Positions 40,133 through 49,402 of a stretch of 64,000 bases of DNA are shown here, one piece after another. The position numbers were made by a program, and so were the translations under genes. Numbering within the stretch: position 1 is the first letter of the stretch; the number at the start of each line of letters is the position of its first letter. This stretch comes from Luteibacter jiangsuensis (GTDB lineage Bacteria > Pseudomonadota > Gammaproteobacteria > Xanthomonadales > Rhodanobacteraceae), in the NCBI RefSeq assembly GCF_011742555.1, contig NZ_JAAQQR010000002.1, forward strand, positions 496,001-560,000, read 5' to 3'. Under the pieces are notes generated by a model. It made no database searches and was not told where the DNA came from. It was given only the letters and a program-made list of their open reading frames with translations.

Positions 40133-40819
40133 TCAGCGGTTAGTGTACTCCTCCAGTTTATCCCTGAAATTCACCACTTCGCTTGGAACGTTCGTCACAC
40201 CGCCTTCGAAAATGCGCCGCGGGGTGATTCCCGGGCCGTAGATCTGCTCGTTCGAGTCGTCGTCGATGCTGAAATGGGCGCCGTCGAGCGCGATGCCCGC
40301 GTACAGGCCCTTGGCGCGGGCGTAAGTGTAGATCTCGGCGTTCATCCGCCCATCCGTGGCGGCCGTGGCCGAGCGGCCGACCGGCCCCGCGGCCGCGCCG
40401 GCGTTGGCGCCCATGGTCCATTTGCCGTCGATGATCTCGTTGACGCCGCGATCGGTCATGAAGACCAGGATCACGTCGGCGGACTGGATGCCCGCCTGGA
40501 AGCCGAAACCGGCGCCGGCGAGGGAGATGAAATTCGGGTTCGACCACACGCCGTCGTGCTTGATGGAGATCAGGCCCTCGCCCTTGGTGCCGGAGAACAC
40601 GAAGCCTCCCTTCACCATCTTGGGAATGACCGCGATGGCGTGGGCGTTCCGGAGCATGTCCGTGGGAAGGGACTTGTCCGGCGCATCGTCGATCATGTCC
40701 CTGAGCACGCGCACGGCCTCGGTGGCCTGCTTCCGCGGCGGATCCGCCGCCTGCGCCGCCATCGAAGGCAGCAGGGTGAGCAATCCCAGGGCAAACAGGG
40801 TAACGAGGCGTGGGGACAT
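40133..40819 (-). CDS. SYLF (lipid-binding, Ysc84-type) domain secreted protein
   Basis: A 228-residue protein with a signal peptide (about 1-24, cleavage after AQA). LRNAHAIAVIPKMVKGGFVFSGTKGEG and FGFQAGIQSADVILVFM are the SYLF domain pattern, known in eukaryotic Ysc84/SH3YL1 as phosphoinositide-binding. Bacterial versions are periplasmic with unproved ligands. The start ATG at 40819 has an AGGAG-type ribosome site. The gene is next upstream of tatA, separated by about 40 bp, so shared transcription is possible. Confidence 0.88.
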   Translation of the reverse strand: MSPRLVTLFALGLLTLLPSMAAQAADPPRKQATEAVRVLRDMIDDAPDKSLPTDMLRNAHAIAVIPKMVKGGFVFSGTKGEGLISIKHDGVWSNPNFISLAGAGFGFQAGIQSADVILVFMTDRGVNEIIDGKWTMGANAGAAAGPVGRSATAATDGRMNAEIYTYARAKGLYAGIALDGAHFSIDDDSNEQIYGPGITPRRIFEGGVTNVPSEVVNFRDKLEEYTNR

Positions 40820-40929
40820 CGGTGGCTCCTTTCTGGCGCGGGTGGGCATCGGCTGCGGCCGTGTCTTTGCGAGCCCCGCTACGCCGCCGTATGGCAGACT
40901 GCAACGATCCCCGCGAGCGCCGAACGCCA

Positions 40930-41997
40930 ATGCCAGGTCATCCAGACTATACCGGCCCTGCCGGTCAATCCCACGACACCCACCCGAAGGCAGGCGTCCT
41001 GCTGGTTAACCTCGGTACACCTGACGCGCCCACCGCGGCCGCCGTCAGGCCCTATCTGGCCCAGTTCCTCGGCGACCGGCGCGTCATCGACTACCCGCCG
41101 CTGCTCTGGAAGGCCATCCTGTACGGCGTGATCCTGCGGGTGCGCCCGAAACGCTCGGCGCACGCGTACGCGCGCATCTGGACCCCCGAGGGCTCGCCGC
41201 TGCGCGTGTACAGCGAAGCCCTGGCCAAGGGGCTGCAAGCCGAGCTTTCCGCCAGGGTGGGCGGTTCCGTGCGCGTGGCTCTGGCCATGCGCTACGGGCG
41301 CCCCGACGTCGCCGGCACCATCGCCGCCATGCAGCGCGAAGGCGTGCGGCGCCTCCTGGTGCTGCCGCTCTATCCGCAGTACTCGGCCACCTCCACCGGC
41401 AGCGTGTTCGACGCCGTGGCCGATACGATCAAGGGCCTGCGCTGGCCGCCGGAACTGCGCCAGGTGAACGACTACCACGACGAGCCGGCCTATATCGCCG
41501 CGCTGGCGGACAGCGTGCGCGCGCATTGGGCCACCCATGGCCGTGGCGAGAAGTTGCTCATGAGTTTCCACGGCATTCCCGAGCGCTATGTCCGCGAAGG
41601 CGATCCGTACTTCGAGCAGTCGCAAGCCACCGCCCGGCTTCTTCGCGAGGCCCTGGGGCTCTCGGAGGCCGAGGCGCCCCTCAGTTTCCAGTCGCGAGTG
41701 GGCCGCGAACGCTGGCTGCAGCCGTATACCGACGAGACAGTGAAGGCGCTGGGCGCCCAGGGCGTCAAACGCATCGACGCCATCAGCCCGGGGTTCGCGG
41801 TGGACTGTCTGGAAACGCTCGAGGAAATCGCCATGCAGAACGCGGAGTTCTTCCGCGAGGCGGGTGGCGAGACCCTACGTTACATCCCTTGCCTCAACGC
41901 CACGGCGGCCCATGCGAACGCGCTGGCCGGGCTCGTGCTCAGGCACGGCCAGGGCTGGACCGAATTCTCGCCCCGCACGGCGCGTGACGATGCGTGA
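40930..41997 (+). CDS. hemH: Ferrochelatase
   Basis: A 355-residue enzyme inserting Fe2+ into protoporphyrin IX, the last step of heme synthesis. VLLVNLGTPDAPTAAAVRPYL at the start, LPLYPQYSATSTGSVFD, SFHGIPERYV (catalytic His) and ISPGFAVDCLETLEEI with the conserved Glu pair are present. It has no clear [2Fe-2S] cysteine set. The ATG at 40930 is within a gap divergent from the SYLF gene. It overlaps the next gene by 8 bp. Confidence 0.95.
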   Translation: MPGHPDYTGPAGQSHDTHPKAGVLLVNLGTPDAPTAAAVRPYLAQFLGDRRVIDYPPLLWKAILYGVILRVRPKRSAHAYARIWTPEGSPLRVYSEALAKGLQAELSARVGGSVRVALAMRYGRPDVAGTIAAMQREGVRRLLVLPLYPQYSATSTGSVFDAVADTIKGLRWPPELRQVNDYHDEPAYIAALADSVRAHWATHGRGEKLLMSFHGIPERYVREGDPYFEQSQATARLLREALGLSEAEAPLSFQSRVGRERWLQPYTDETVKALGAQGVKRIDAISPGFAVDCLETLEEIAMQNAEFFREAGGETLRYIPCLNATAAHANALAGLVLRHGQGWTEFSPRTARDDA

Positions 41998-42826
41998 ATT
42001 GAACGTTTCCATTCCCGGCCTGGAACTGGCGGGCCTCGCCTGGGGCGAACCCGACGCATCGCCCTTGCTGTTGCTGCATGGCTGGCTGGACAACGCGGCA
42101 AGCTTCGCCTCGCTCGCCCCGCTGCTCGCCAGCCGGTTCCATGTGATCGCGCTCGACCTGCCCGGCCATGGGCATTCGCAGCACCTGCCGGAAAGCACGG
42201 TCTACCAGCATGTGGATTACGCACGTGCCGTCCTCGCAGCAGCCGACGCCCTCGCGCTGCCTCGTTTCCACCTGCTGGGGCATTCGCTGGGCGCGGGCAT
42301 CGCCACGATGGTGGCGATCGCGGCACCGGAACGGGTCCGCCGTCTTGCCCTTATCGAAGGCCTCGGGCCGCTCGGCGACGACGGCTCGCGCACGCTGGAC
42401 CGTTTCCGCGAAGCCATGGCGTCCAAAGCCGGAGGGCACCGGCCACTGCGCGTCTTCCCGAGCATCGACGACGCGGCGGCGGCGCGAGCTCTCGTGGGCG
42501 GCCTGGATGCCGCGCTGGCGCGGCCTATCGTGGAGCGCGGCTTGCGCGCGGTGGATGGCGGCTACAGCTGGCGAAGTGACCCAAGGCTTTCGCGCCCGAC
42601 GGCCATTCGCCTGGCCGAAACGCAGGTGATGGCGTTGCTGCTGGGCCTGGCCGCGCCGACGTCGCTTCTGCTGGCGCGGCCGCATGCGCCCTACCTGGAG
42701 CCGGAATCCTTGCAGGTGCGCATCGACTGCGTGGGCGACATCCGCGTCACGCACATGGATGGCGGACACCATCTGCACATCGAGAAGCCGGACGAAGTGG
42801 CCGCCTGGCTGCGTGGCGCACTGTAG
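41990..42826 (+). CDS. Alpha/beta-hydrolase
   Basis: A 278-residue serine hydrolase. The oxyanion region LLLLHGWLDNAASF, nucleophile elbow GHSLGAG (Ser), and a late His in GGHHLHIEKP are the usual triad elements; the Asp is likely in the VRIDCVGD region. Its start overlaps the hemH stop by 8 bp, so it is coupled to heme synthesis, and its substrate is unknown. The TAG stop codon is part of the GTAGGAGCGCGCC end of a family B repeat. Confidence 0.88.
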   Translation: MRELNVSIPGLELAGLAWGEPDASPLLLLHGWLDNAASFASLAPLLASRFHVIALDLPGHGHSQHLPESTVYQHVDYARAVLAAADALALPRFHLLGHSLGAGIATMVAIAAPERVRRLALIEGLGPLGDDGSRTLDRFREAMASKAGGHRPLRVFPSIDDAAAARALVGGLDAALARPIVERGLRAVDGGYSWRSDPRLSRPTAIRLAETQVMALLLGLAAPTSLLLARPHAPYLEPESLQVRIDCVGDIRVTHMDGGHHLHIEKPDEVAAWLRGAL

Positions 42827-42928
42827 GAGCGCGCCCTGCGCGCGACATATTTTGAGGCCGTGCCTCGGAACTGGCGCGCCAGGGTGAGGACTGGGACGAA
42901 AGCTGTCGCGCTCAAGGCGCGCTCCTGC
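42823..42928. repeat. Family B inverted repeat, copy 2
   Basis: The ends are GTAGGAGCGCGCC (from 42823) and GGCGCGCTCCTGC (to 42928). The internal TTTTGAGGCCGTG matches the first copy at 12364-12469. It provides the stop codon of the hydrolase gene and separates it from the convergent cyoE. Confidence 0.8.
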
Positions 42929-42952
42929 GTCACGGGCTTGACGCAGAGCCGG

Positions 42953-43870
42953 TTACGCCACCGGCTCGAAACGGAAACCCGTCTGGATCACCGGGTCGAC
43001 CAGCCAGTGGTCGGCTAGCAGGAAGGCGAACAGCACCATCAGGTACACGATGGAATAGTTGAACGTCTTCATCGCGAACAGTTCGTCAGGCGGATTCAGC
43101 AGGCGGATCGCATACCAGAGGAAGCCCGCGCCCAGCACCACCGCGCCGAACAGGTAGATGAGCCCGCTCATGCCGGTGAAGAACGGCAGCAGCGTCACCA
43201 CGAACAGCAGGATCGTATAGAACAGGATGTGCCAGCGCGTGTAGGTGACGCCGTGGGTCACCGGCAGCATCGGTACCTGGGCCCGCGAGTAGTCGTCCAC
43301 GCGGAAGATCGCCAGCGCCCAGAAATGCGGCGGTGTCCACACGAAGATGATGAGCAGCAACTGCAACGCGTACGGATGCAGCGAATCCGTCACGGCCGTC
43401 CAGCCCAGCATCGGCGGCGCGGCGCCCGCGATGCCCCCGATCACGATGTTCTGCGGCGTCGCGCGCTTGAGATAGGCCGTGTAGATCACGGCGTAACCGA
43501 TCAGCGAGAAGAAGGTGAGCACCGCGGTGAGCATGTTCACCAGGAACACCAGCACCAGCATGGAGACGATACCGAGCACCATGGCGAACACGAACACCTG
43601 CATGGGCGTGAGCTGTCCCGTGGCGAGCGGCCGGTGCGAGGTGCGCGCCATCAGCTTGTCGATGCGCTGGTCGATCAAATGATTGAAGGCGGCGGCCGAC
43701 GCCGAGGCCAGCCAGATGCCGAGCGTGCCGAAGACGACGGCGTGCCACGTCGGCAGCACGCGCTGCCCGTTCGCATCCACGGCCAGGAACATGCCGATGA
43801 CGGCGCAGAACACCAGCAGCGCGACGACGCGCGGCTTGGTCAGTTCGAGGTATTGGCCAAGGGCGCTCAC
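42953..43870 (-). CDS. cyoE: Protoheme IX farnesyltransferase (heme O synthase)
   Basis: A 305-residue membrane prenyltransferase that makes heme O from heme [10 protein letters not shown] at the start, [15 protein letters not shown] (the Asp-rich prenyl site) and [14 protein letters not shown] are the family motifs. The start is GTG overlapping the ctaA stop (GTGA), so the two are coupled and heme O is likely passed directly on for heme A. Nine helices are expected. Confidence 0.94.
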   Translation of the reverse strand: MSALGQYLELTKPRVVALLVFCAVIGMFLAVDANGQRVLPTWHAVVFGTLGIWLASASAAAFNHLIDQRIDKLMARTSHRPLATGQLTPMQVFVFAMVLGIVSMLVLVFLVNMLTAVLTFFSLIGYAVIYTAYLKRATPQNIVIGGIAGAAPPMLGWTAVTDSLHPYALQLLLIIFVWTPPHFWALAIFRVDDYSRAQVPMLPVTHGVTYTRWHILFYTILLFVVTLLPFFTGMSGLIYLFGAVVLGAGFLWYAIRLLNPPDELFAMKTFNYSIVYLMVLFAFLLADHWLVDPVIQTGFRFEPVA

Positions 43871-45015
43871 GGGGACTCCGACACGGGCAGGCGCTGGGTG
43901 CTCGCCAGTGCCGTCAGCAAGGTGAACAGCAGCAGGGCGGCAACGCCATTGTGCGCCGTGGCCACCGGCAGCGGCAGGCCCAGGTGCACATTGCCGATGC
44001 CCAGCAGCACCTGCGCCACGAGCACCACGGCCACCGCGATGCCCACCTTGCGCAGGCCTGCGCGCGCAAGGCGATGCGACAGCCATGCCAGATAACAGAA
44101 TGTCACCAGCGCACCGATGCGGTGCGCGATCTGGATGGCGCTACGCGCGGCCATGTCGAGTACGCCGCCTTCATAGTTCACGCCCACACCGCGCCAGAGC
44201 ACGAAGGCCTGTCCGAAATCGGTCTGCGGCCACCACTGGCCGAGGCACTTCGGGAAGTCGGTACCGCAGGCGAGCGCCGCGTAGTTCGAACTGGTCCAGC
44301 CGCCGAGGGCGATCTGGCAGACGAGTACCGCGATACCCAGCGCCACCGGCCCACGCAGGCGCGCGAAGCGGTCGTCCGGCGTGCCGACGCGCCACCAGCG
44401 CAACGCCGCCCACGCCAGCAGCGCGAACGTGGCGAGCCCGCCGAGGAGGTGCCCCATGACCACGATGGGCTTCAGCAGCAGCGTCACCGTCCACATGCCA
44501 AGCATGGCCTGGAAGATGATCACCGCGAGAACGGCGACACCGACCTTCCACGCGCCCGGACGATCCAGCGTCGCCGCCGCCAGCAGGGGCAAGGCGATGG
44601 CCAGCGCCGAGAGGCACGACGAGACGACATGTTCGCCGCGCATGTACATGACCACGCCGACGGCGGCGAACACGGCGGCGAGCAGCACTGCCGCCACGGC
44701 GAAGCGGCGACGCCACGCCGCCACGAGCGCGATGGCCAGCACCATCACGCCCAGGCTGCCGGCAAGGAAGCGATGCACCTGCTCGCGCCACGCCTTGTGC
44801 GTTTCGTAAGGCCGATCAGGGAAAGCTTCATTGGCGCGGGCGATGTCCTGCGCGTGGCCAGGCCAGGTGGCCTTGCCGTAGCACGTGGGCCAGTCGGGGC
44901 AGGAAAGGCCTGCATTGGAAAGGCGCACGAACGCGCCGAACATCACCACGCAGAAAGCGAACAGCGCCGCCAGCAGGGCCAGGGTGCGAAGGAATTTCAC
45001 GGCACGCGGCGACAT
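43867..45015 (-). CDS. ctaA: Heme A synthase (CtaA/COX15)
   Basis: A 382-residue membrane enzyme that oxidises heme O to heme A for cytochrome oxidase. [19 protein letters not shown] at the N-terminus and the matched His-containing repeats ([38 protein letters not shown]) are CtaA signatures. It is part of the SURF1/SCO-like/ctaA/cyoE assembly operon, sharing overlapping ends (TGATG) with the SCO-like gene. Confidence 0.94.
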   Translation of the reverse strand: MSPRAVKFLRTLALLAALFAFCVVMFGAFVRLSNAGLSCPDWPTCYGKATWPGHAQDIARANEAFPDRPYETHKAWREQVHRFLAGSLGVMVLAIALVAAWRRRFAVAAVLLAAVFAAVGVVMYMRGEHVVSSCLSALAIALPLLAAATLDRPGAWKVGVAVLAVIIFQAMLGMWTVTLLLKPIVVMGHLLGGLATFALLAWAALRWWRVGTPDDRFARLRGPVALGIAVLVCQIALGGWTSSNYAALACGTDFPKCLGQWWPQTDFGQAFVLWRGVGVNYEGGVLDMAARSAIQIAHRIGALVTFCYLAWLSHRLARAGLRKVGIAVAVVLVAQVLLGIGNVHLGLPLPVATAHNGVAALLLFTLLTALASTQRLPVSESP

Positions 45016-45581
45016 CAGCGGATCACCTTCTGCAAGTCTTTACGAAGCCCGTTCGGATCGAAGCCGGCCGGGTACCAGGCCAGCGCCGTGGCATTGGATT
45101 CGACGAGCACGGCGGCGACGGAGTCGGGCTCGGCGGGGCGGAACTCGGCAAAGGCGTCGGCGGCATCCGTCCCCGTCCTGTAGTCGCGCATCACCGCTTG
45201 GGCATCCGCGGCCACGGGCGGCGCACCGATGTAAAGGAGGCGCAGGCGGTCGGCATTGCGATTGAGCACGATGCGCGCGTTGCGCATGAGCGTGAGGGTG
45301 TGGATGCAGCGGTCGGCGCAATTCGGGCCCGGGAGCGCCACGAGCGTGAGGCGGGGTTCGCTGTCGCGCCAGGCCCAGGCCTTGCCGTCGACCTCGACCC
45401 GGATATCGGCGAGGCTGCGCTGCGGCACGATCGGCTTGCCGTTGCCCTTCCCCTCCGGCTGCCAGCCGGACAGCGTAAGCAGGCCGGCGGCGACGATCGG
45501 CGCGAGAAACACGAGCATGATCAGCACCAGCTTCAGGCGGCCGCTGCGGGTCGGCGGGGTTTTGGCGTTCGGGTCGGTCAT
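45015..45581 (-). CDS. SCO1-like membrane-anchored thioredoxin-fold protein
   Basis: A 188-residue protein with one N-terminal membrane anchor (about 17-37) and a soluble part with a C88-x3-C92 motif (GPNCADRC), like the CxxxC copper site of SCO1/SenC but with divergent surroundings. SCO proteins deliver copper to cytochrome oxidase CuA. The location between SURF1 and ctaA supports an assembly role. The C-terminal His that SCO uses is not evident. It could alternatively be a small thiol-disulfide protein. Confidence 0.65.
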   Translation of the reverse strand: MTDPNAKTPPTRSGRLKLVLIMLVFLAPIVAAGLLTLSGWQPEGKGNGKPIVPQRSLADIRVEVDGKAWAWRDSEPRLTLVALPGPNCADRCIHTLTLMRNARIVLNRNADRLRLLYIGAPPVAADAQAVMRDYRTGTDAADAFAEFRPAEPDSVAAVLVESNATALAWYPAGFDPNGLRKDLQKVIR

Positions 45582-45597
45582 GGTTCTCGGGCGGCAG

Positions 45598-46308
45598 CTA
45601 GCGTCGCTTGCGATGCAGGAGGACGAAGATCACCACCGCCGCCAGGGCGAAGGTGAACCACTGGAAGGCATAGGCACGGTGCCGGGCCGGCGGCATGACC
45701 GCCGGGGTCCAGTCGCGCGTGTAGATGCTCGCGGGATCGGCGTCCAGCAACAGCACGCGAGGATACAGGGTGTGGCCCAGGTCGGCGCCTATCTCCCTGA
45801 GGTCTACGTAGACCATGGTCTTTTCGGCGCCATGCTGGCCCGGGAGGCTGTCGCCGCCCATGCGCATGCCCACCCCCGGCGATGGCACATAGAGTCCGCG
45901 CACACGGGTTTCGCCCGCCGGCAAGGGCGGCAGACGGGGATTCGCGCCGCGTTCCTTGGGAAGGAAACCGAGGTCCACGAGCAGGTACGGGCTGGCACCG
46001 GCCGGCGAGAAAGGCACGTACACGTGTACGCCCACCTGGCCTGCGTGGGTCTGGTCGTCGAGCAGGTAGTAGTGGCCGGACACGAAGCGGCCGCGCACGT
46101 CGAGGCGCGGGTAGCGGTCCAACGGCGGCGTGTCGGCCACCTTGCCGAAATCCTCCACGCCGGCGGCCGCCCCTGCGGCGAAGCGCCGCAGCAGTTCGTC
46201 CTTTTCGCTGGCGCGATCCAGCTGCCACACGCCCAGCCGCACAAACAGCGCGATGCCGGCGATGGTGAGTGCGACAGCGAACCACGTCGGACGGCGCATG
46301 AAGGTCAT
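45598..46308 (-). CDS. SURF1 family cytochrome oxidase assembly protein
   Basis: A 236-residue inner-membrane protein with a helix at each end (about 10-28 and 210-230). GVWQLDRASEKDELL, RGRFVSGHYYLLDDQ, LVDLGFLPKERG and a late HRAYAFQWFTFALAAVVIFV are the SURF1 pattern. It aids insertion of heme A into oxidase subunit I. The start could be ATG at 46308 (chosen) or 46299. It is the first gene of the reverse-strand cox-assembly cluster and divergent from the small membrane gene at 46368. Confidence 0.9.
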   Translation of the reverse strand: MTFMRRPTWFAVALTIAGIALFVRLGVWQLDRASEKDELLRRFAAGAAAGVEDFGKVADTPPLDRYPRLDVRGRFVSGHYYLLDDQTHAGQVGVHVYVPFSPAGASPYLLVDLGFLPKERGANPRLPPLPAGETRVRGLYVPSPGVGMRMGGDSLPGQHGAEKTMVYVDLREIGADLGHTLYPRVLLLDADPASIYTRDWTPAVMPPARHRAYAFQWFTFALAAVVIFVLLHRKRR

Positions 46309-46367
46309 GCAAGACCCCGCGTGGCCGCCGCTATACTCGGATTGTCGCAATGGGGCGGAACGGTCAC

Positions 46368-46586
46368 GTGGAAACCATCTATAAGTACGCGCTGGTGATC
46401 CTGCTGCTGGTGGTGTTGTTCAACCTCGGCCAGGCACTGTTCTTCATGATGACCGACAAGGGTCAGAGCAAGCGCACGGTTTGGGCCCTCACCCGCCGCA
46501 TCGGCCTGTCCCTGCTGCTCATCGCCATGGTGGCGCTGGGCATCTTCATGGGCTGGCTCCACCCCCACGGCGTCGGCCAATTCTAA
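46368..46586 (+). CDS. DUF2909 twin-transmembrane protein
   Basis: A 72-residue protein with two membrane helices. The pattern is YALVILLLVVLFNLGQALFFMM, then KRTVWALTRRIGLSLLLIAMV, the DUF2909 family. This family is usually in cox clusters next to SURF1; here it is divergent from it. The start is taken as GTG at 46368; ATG at 46350 is also in frame. A TATACT box (46332) lies upstream. Confidence 0.75.
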   Translation: METIYKYALVILLLVVLFNLGQALFFMMTDKGQSKRTVWALTRRIGLSLLLIAMVALGIFMGWLHPHGVGQF

Positions 46587-46697
46587 CCCGTGCGGCCAGG
46601 GGGCCAAGGCGCAGTGCGGCAATCGGTGCACTGCACACGAATCCTGCACATCCGTGATCCCATCCTCGGCGCCACATCGAACCGGGAGGAAATCCAT

Positions 46698-46916
46698 ATG
46701 CGTGCAGGTCTCATCGTCGTAGGCGTCATTCTTATCGGGCTTGGCCTGTGGGTCACGCTCGGCAACGGCAGCTACCGGAAAACCGATACCGTCGCGTCCA
46801 TCGGACCGGCCAAGATCGAGGCCACCCACGACAAGGCCATTCCCCAGTGGGTAGGCATCGCCGGCATCGTGATCGGCGGCATCGTGGCGGTCGCGGGAAT
46901 TGCAAGGAAGCAGTGA
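46698..46916 (+). CDS. Small DUF3185-like membrane protein
   Basis: A 72-residue protein with two membrane helices: residues 3-20 (AGLIVVGVILIGLGLWVT) and a second C-terminal one (QWVGIAGIVIGGIVAVAGI). The layout matches DUF3185 small inner-membrane proteins. A good GGGAGGA ribosome site precedes the ATG. The function is unknown. A complex inverted repeat follows. Confidence 0.75.
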   Translation: MRAGLIVVGVILIGLGLWVTLGNGSYRKTDTVASIGPAKIEATHDKAIPQWVGIAGIVIGGIVAVAGIARKQ

Positions 46917-46920
46917 AACC

Positions 46921-47015
46921 GTAAAGAGTGAACCGTGAGCTGCCGCCGCAGGGCCGGAGACCCCGGCCCTAGCGGCTCACGACCCACGGTTCACGGTTCA
47001 CGGTTCACTCTTCAC
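46921..47015. repeat. Nested inverted repeats with heptamer tandem repeat before uvrD
   Basis: AGGGCCGG (46950-46957) and CCGGCCCT (46963-46970) form a tight hairpin. Outside it AAGAGTGAACCGTGAGC (from 46924) is complementary to the region near 46973-47012. The right arm is lengthened by three tandem CACGGTT copies (46985-47005). The hairpin could terminate the DUF3185 transcript, but no T-run is seen. Confidence 0.7.
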
Positions 47016-47043
47016 AGGCCGCGAAGCGGCCGACTCACGCCGC

Positions 47044-47049
47044 TACAAT
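47044..47049 (+). promoter_or_regulatory. -10 box (TACAAT) 6 nt before the uvrD start
   Basis: TACAAT is followed by six bases and the ATG at 47056. There is no Shine-Dalgarno sequence, so the transcript is likely leaderless. Confidence 0.5.
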
Positions 47050-47055
47050 AGGCAG

Positions 47056-49263
47056 ATGGATGTCTCCCACCTGCTCGATTCCCTCAACGACGCCCAGCGC
47101 GAAGCGGTCAGTGCGCCACCTGGGCATTACCTGATCCTCGCCGGAGCGGGCTCCGGCAAGACCCGCGTGCTGACCAACCGCATCGGCTGGCTCACGCAGG
47201 TGGAGCGAGTGCCGCCGTGGGCGATCCTCGCCGTCACCTTCACCAACAAGGCCGCGGGCGAAATGCGCTCCCGGCTGGACGGCCTGATTCCCGGCGGCAC
47301 CCAGGGGCTCACGGTCGGCACCTTCCACGGCATCGCCCACCGGCTCCTGCGCCGGCACTGGCGCGAGGCGGAGCTGGTGGAGGGTTTTCAGATCCTCGAT
47401 TCCGACGACCAGCAGCGCCTCATCAAGCGGGTCGTCGCCGGCATGGGACTCGACGAAGCCCGGTTCCCGCCACGGCAGGCCGCCTGGCAGATCAACAACT
47501 GGAAGGACGAAGGCAAGCGGCCGGACGGCATCGAGCACCGCGACCACCCCGTCACCCGCACGTTCATCGAGATCTACAAGGCCTACGAGCAGCAGTGCCA
47601 GCGCGCCGGCCTCGTGGATTTCGCCGAACTGCTGCTGCGCGCGCACGAGCTCTGGCTCAAGGACCCGCAGGTGCTCAGGCACTACCAGGAACGGTGGCGC
47701 TACCTGCTGATCGACGAGTTCCAGGACACGAACACCTTGCAGTACGCGTGGATCCGCGTACTGGCGGGCGATACGGGCCAGGCCTTCGTGGTCGGCGACG
47801 ACGACCAGGCCATCTATGGCTGGCGCGGCGCGAAGGTGGAGAACGTGCAGCAGTTCCTGCGCGACTTCCCCGGCGCGAAGACGATCCGCCTCGAACAGAA
47901 CTACCGCTCCACCTCTACCATCCTCAACGCGGCGAACGCGGTGATCGCCCGCAACGGCGGCCGCCTGGGCAAGCAGTTGTGGACGGATGGCGGCGAGGGC
48001 GAGCGCATCGCCCTCTATGCGGCTTATAACGAGCAGGACGAAGCGCGTTTCGTCATCGAGCGCATTCGCGAACACATCGCCGAACACGGCAATGCGCGCG
48101 ACTGCGCCATCCTCTACCGTTCTAACGCCCAGTCCCGCAACTTCGAGGAACAGCTGATCCAGCGCGACCTGCCCTACCGTGTGTACGGCGGCCTCCGCTT
48201 CTTCGAGCGCGCGGAAATCAAGGACGCCCTCGCCTATCTGCGGCTCGCCGCCAACCGCCACGACGACGCGGCCTTCGAGCGCGCCGTGAACACGCCGCCA
48301 CGCGGCATCGGCGACCGCACGCTCGACGAGCTGCGCCGCCGCGCGCGCGCCGACGGCAGCTCCATGTGGGAAGCGTCGCTCACCGAAGTGTCGATCGGCT
48401 CGATGGCCGGCCGGGCGAAGAACGCGGTGAAAGCCTTCATCGGACTCATCGACAACCTTGCCCGCACCTTCGCGGGCCATGGCGAAAACGACGACGGCGA
48501 AAGCGCCTCGGCCCTGGACCTTGCCGAACAGATCGAACACGCCATCGTGCACACCGGACTGCGCGACTTCTACGAGAACGACAAGCGCGGCAATGGCGAG
48601 GCGCGGGTGGAAAACCTCGACGAACTCGTGAATGTGGCCAGCCGTTTCGAGATGACGCCTGAGGACATCGATGCGGGCCTGAACGAACTCTCCGCCTTCC
48701 TGTCGCACGCGGCACTGGAGGCCGGCGAAGGACAGGGCGAGGCCTGGGACGATTGCGTGCAGCTCATGACACTACATTCGGCCAAGGGGCTGGAGTTTCC
48801 GGTGGTCTTCCTCGTCGGCATGGAAGAAGGGTTGTTCCCGAGCCAGCGCTCCACGGAGGAAGAAAACCGGCTGGAAGAAGAGCGCCGCCTTGCGTACGTC
48901 GGCATCACGCGGGCACGCGAACGGCTCTACCTCACCCATGCGGAATCGCGCCGCATGCACGGCACGGAGATGCTTGCGCGTCCGTCCCGGTTCCTCGGCG
49001 AGATTCCGCCGGAACTCATCGACGAGCTGCGTCCTCGCGTGCAGGTATCGCGCCCCGCCTACGCCGACCGTTTCGCCGCGGCGCCGTCGCTAGAGGCATC
49101 CTCGCCGATCCGCCTCGGCCAGCGCGTGACGCACCCGAAGTTCGGCGAGGGCACCATCGTGAGCGCCGAGGGCGCCGGCGCGCACATGCGCGTGCAGGTG
49201 AATTTCGAGGATGCCGGGAGCAAGTGGCTGGTTTACGCTTACGCGAATCTGACCGCGCTCTGA
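47056..49263 (+). CDS. uvrD: DNA helicase II UvrD (UvrD/Rep family)
   Basis: A 735-residue superfamily 1 helicase for mismatch and nucleotide excision repair. Walker A GAGSGKT is at residues 30-36. LIDEFQDTN, VVGDDDQAIYGWRGA, LEQNYRST and ALTLHSAKGLEF-type motifs follow (here LMTLHSAKGLEFPVVFL). The last 60 residues include the conserved VTHPKFGEGTIVS Tudor-like tail of UvrD. This argues for UvrD over Rep. Confidence 0.94.
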   Translation: MDVSHLLDSLNDAQREAVSAPPGHYLILAGAGSGKTRVLTNRIGWLTQVERVPPWAILAVTFTNKAAGEMRSRLDGLIPGGTQGLTVGTFHGIAHRLLRRHWREAELVEGFQILDSDDQQRLIKRVVAGMGLDEARFPPRQAAWQINNWKDEGKRPDGIEHRDHPVTRTFIEIYKAYEQQCQRAGLVDFAELLLRAHELWLKDPQVLRHYQERWRYLLIDEFQDTNTLQYAWIRVLAGDTGQAFVVGDDDQAIYGWRGAKVENVQQFLRDFPGAKTIRLEQNYRSTSTILNAANAVIARNGGRLGKQLWTDGGEGERIALYAAYNEQDEARFVIERIREHIAEHGNARDCAILYRSNAQSRNFEEQLIQRDLPYRVYGGLRFFERAEIKDALAYLRLAANRHDDAAFERAVNTPPRGIGDRTLDELRRRARADGSSMWEASLTEVSIGSMAGRAKNAVKAFIGLIDNLARTFAGHGENDDGESASALDLAEQIEHAIVHTGLRDFYENDKRGNGEARVENLDELVNVASRFEMTPEDIDAGLNELSAFLSHAALEAGEGQGEAWDDCVQLMTLHSAKGLEFPVVFLVGMEEGLFPSQRSTEEENRLEEERRLAYVGITRARERLYLTHAESRRMHGTEMLARPSRFLGEIPPELIDELRPRVQVSRPAYADRFAAAPSLEASSPIRLGQRVTHPKFGEGTIVSAEGAGAHMRVQVNFEDAGSKWLVYAYANLTAL

Positions 49264-49271
49264 CCCGCGGT

Positions 49272-49349
49272 TGTGGGAGCCGCCATGGCGGCGAGGGAAT
49301 CTTGCCGCGGTGTCGCGGGGTTTCCTCGCCGCTGTAGCGGCTCCTGCAG
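49272..49349. repeat. Divergent family A-like repeat
   Basis: A diverged relative. It has TGTGGGAGCCGCC at the left and GTAGCGGCTCCTGCA at the right, with an inner GGCGAGGGAATCTTGCCGCG differing from other copies. It separates uvrD from hscC. Confidence 0.65.
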
Positions 49350-49402
49350 CGCCCAGGTCATTGTGGGGGTTCCGGGGGCGGATAAGGACGAAAGGGGACA
49401 AC

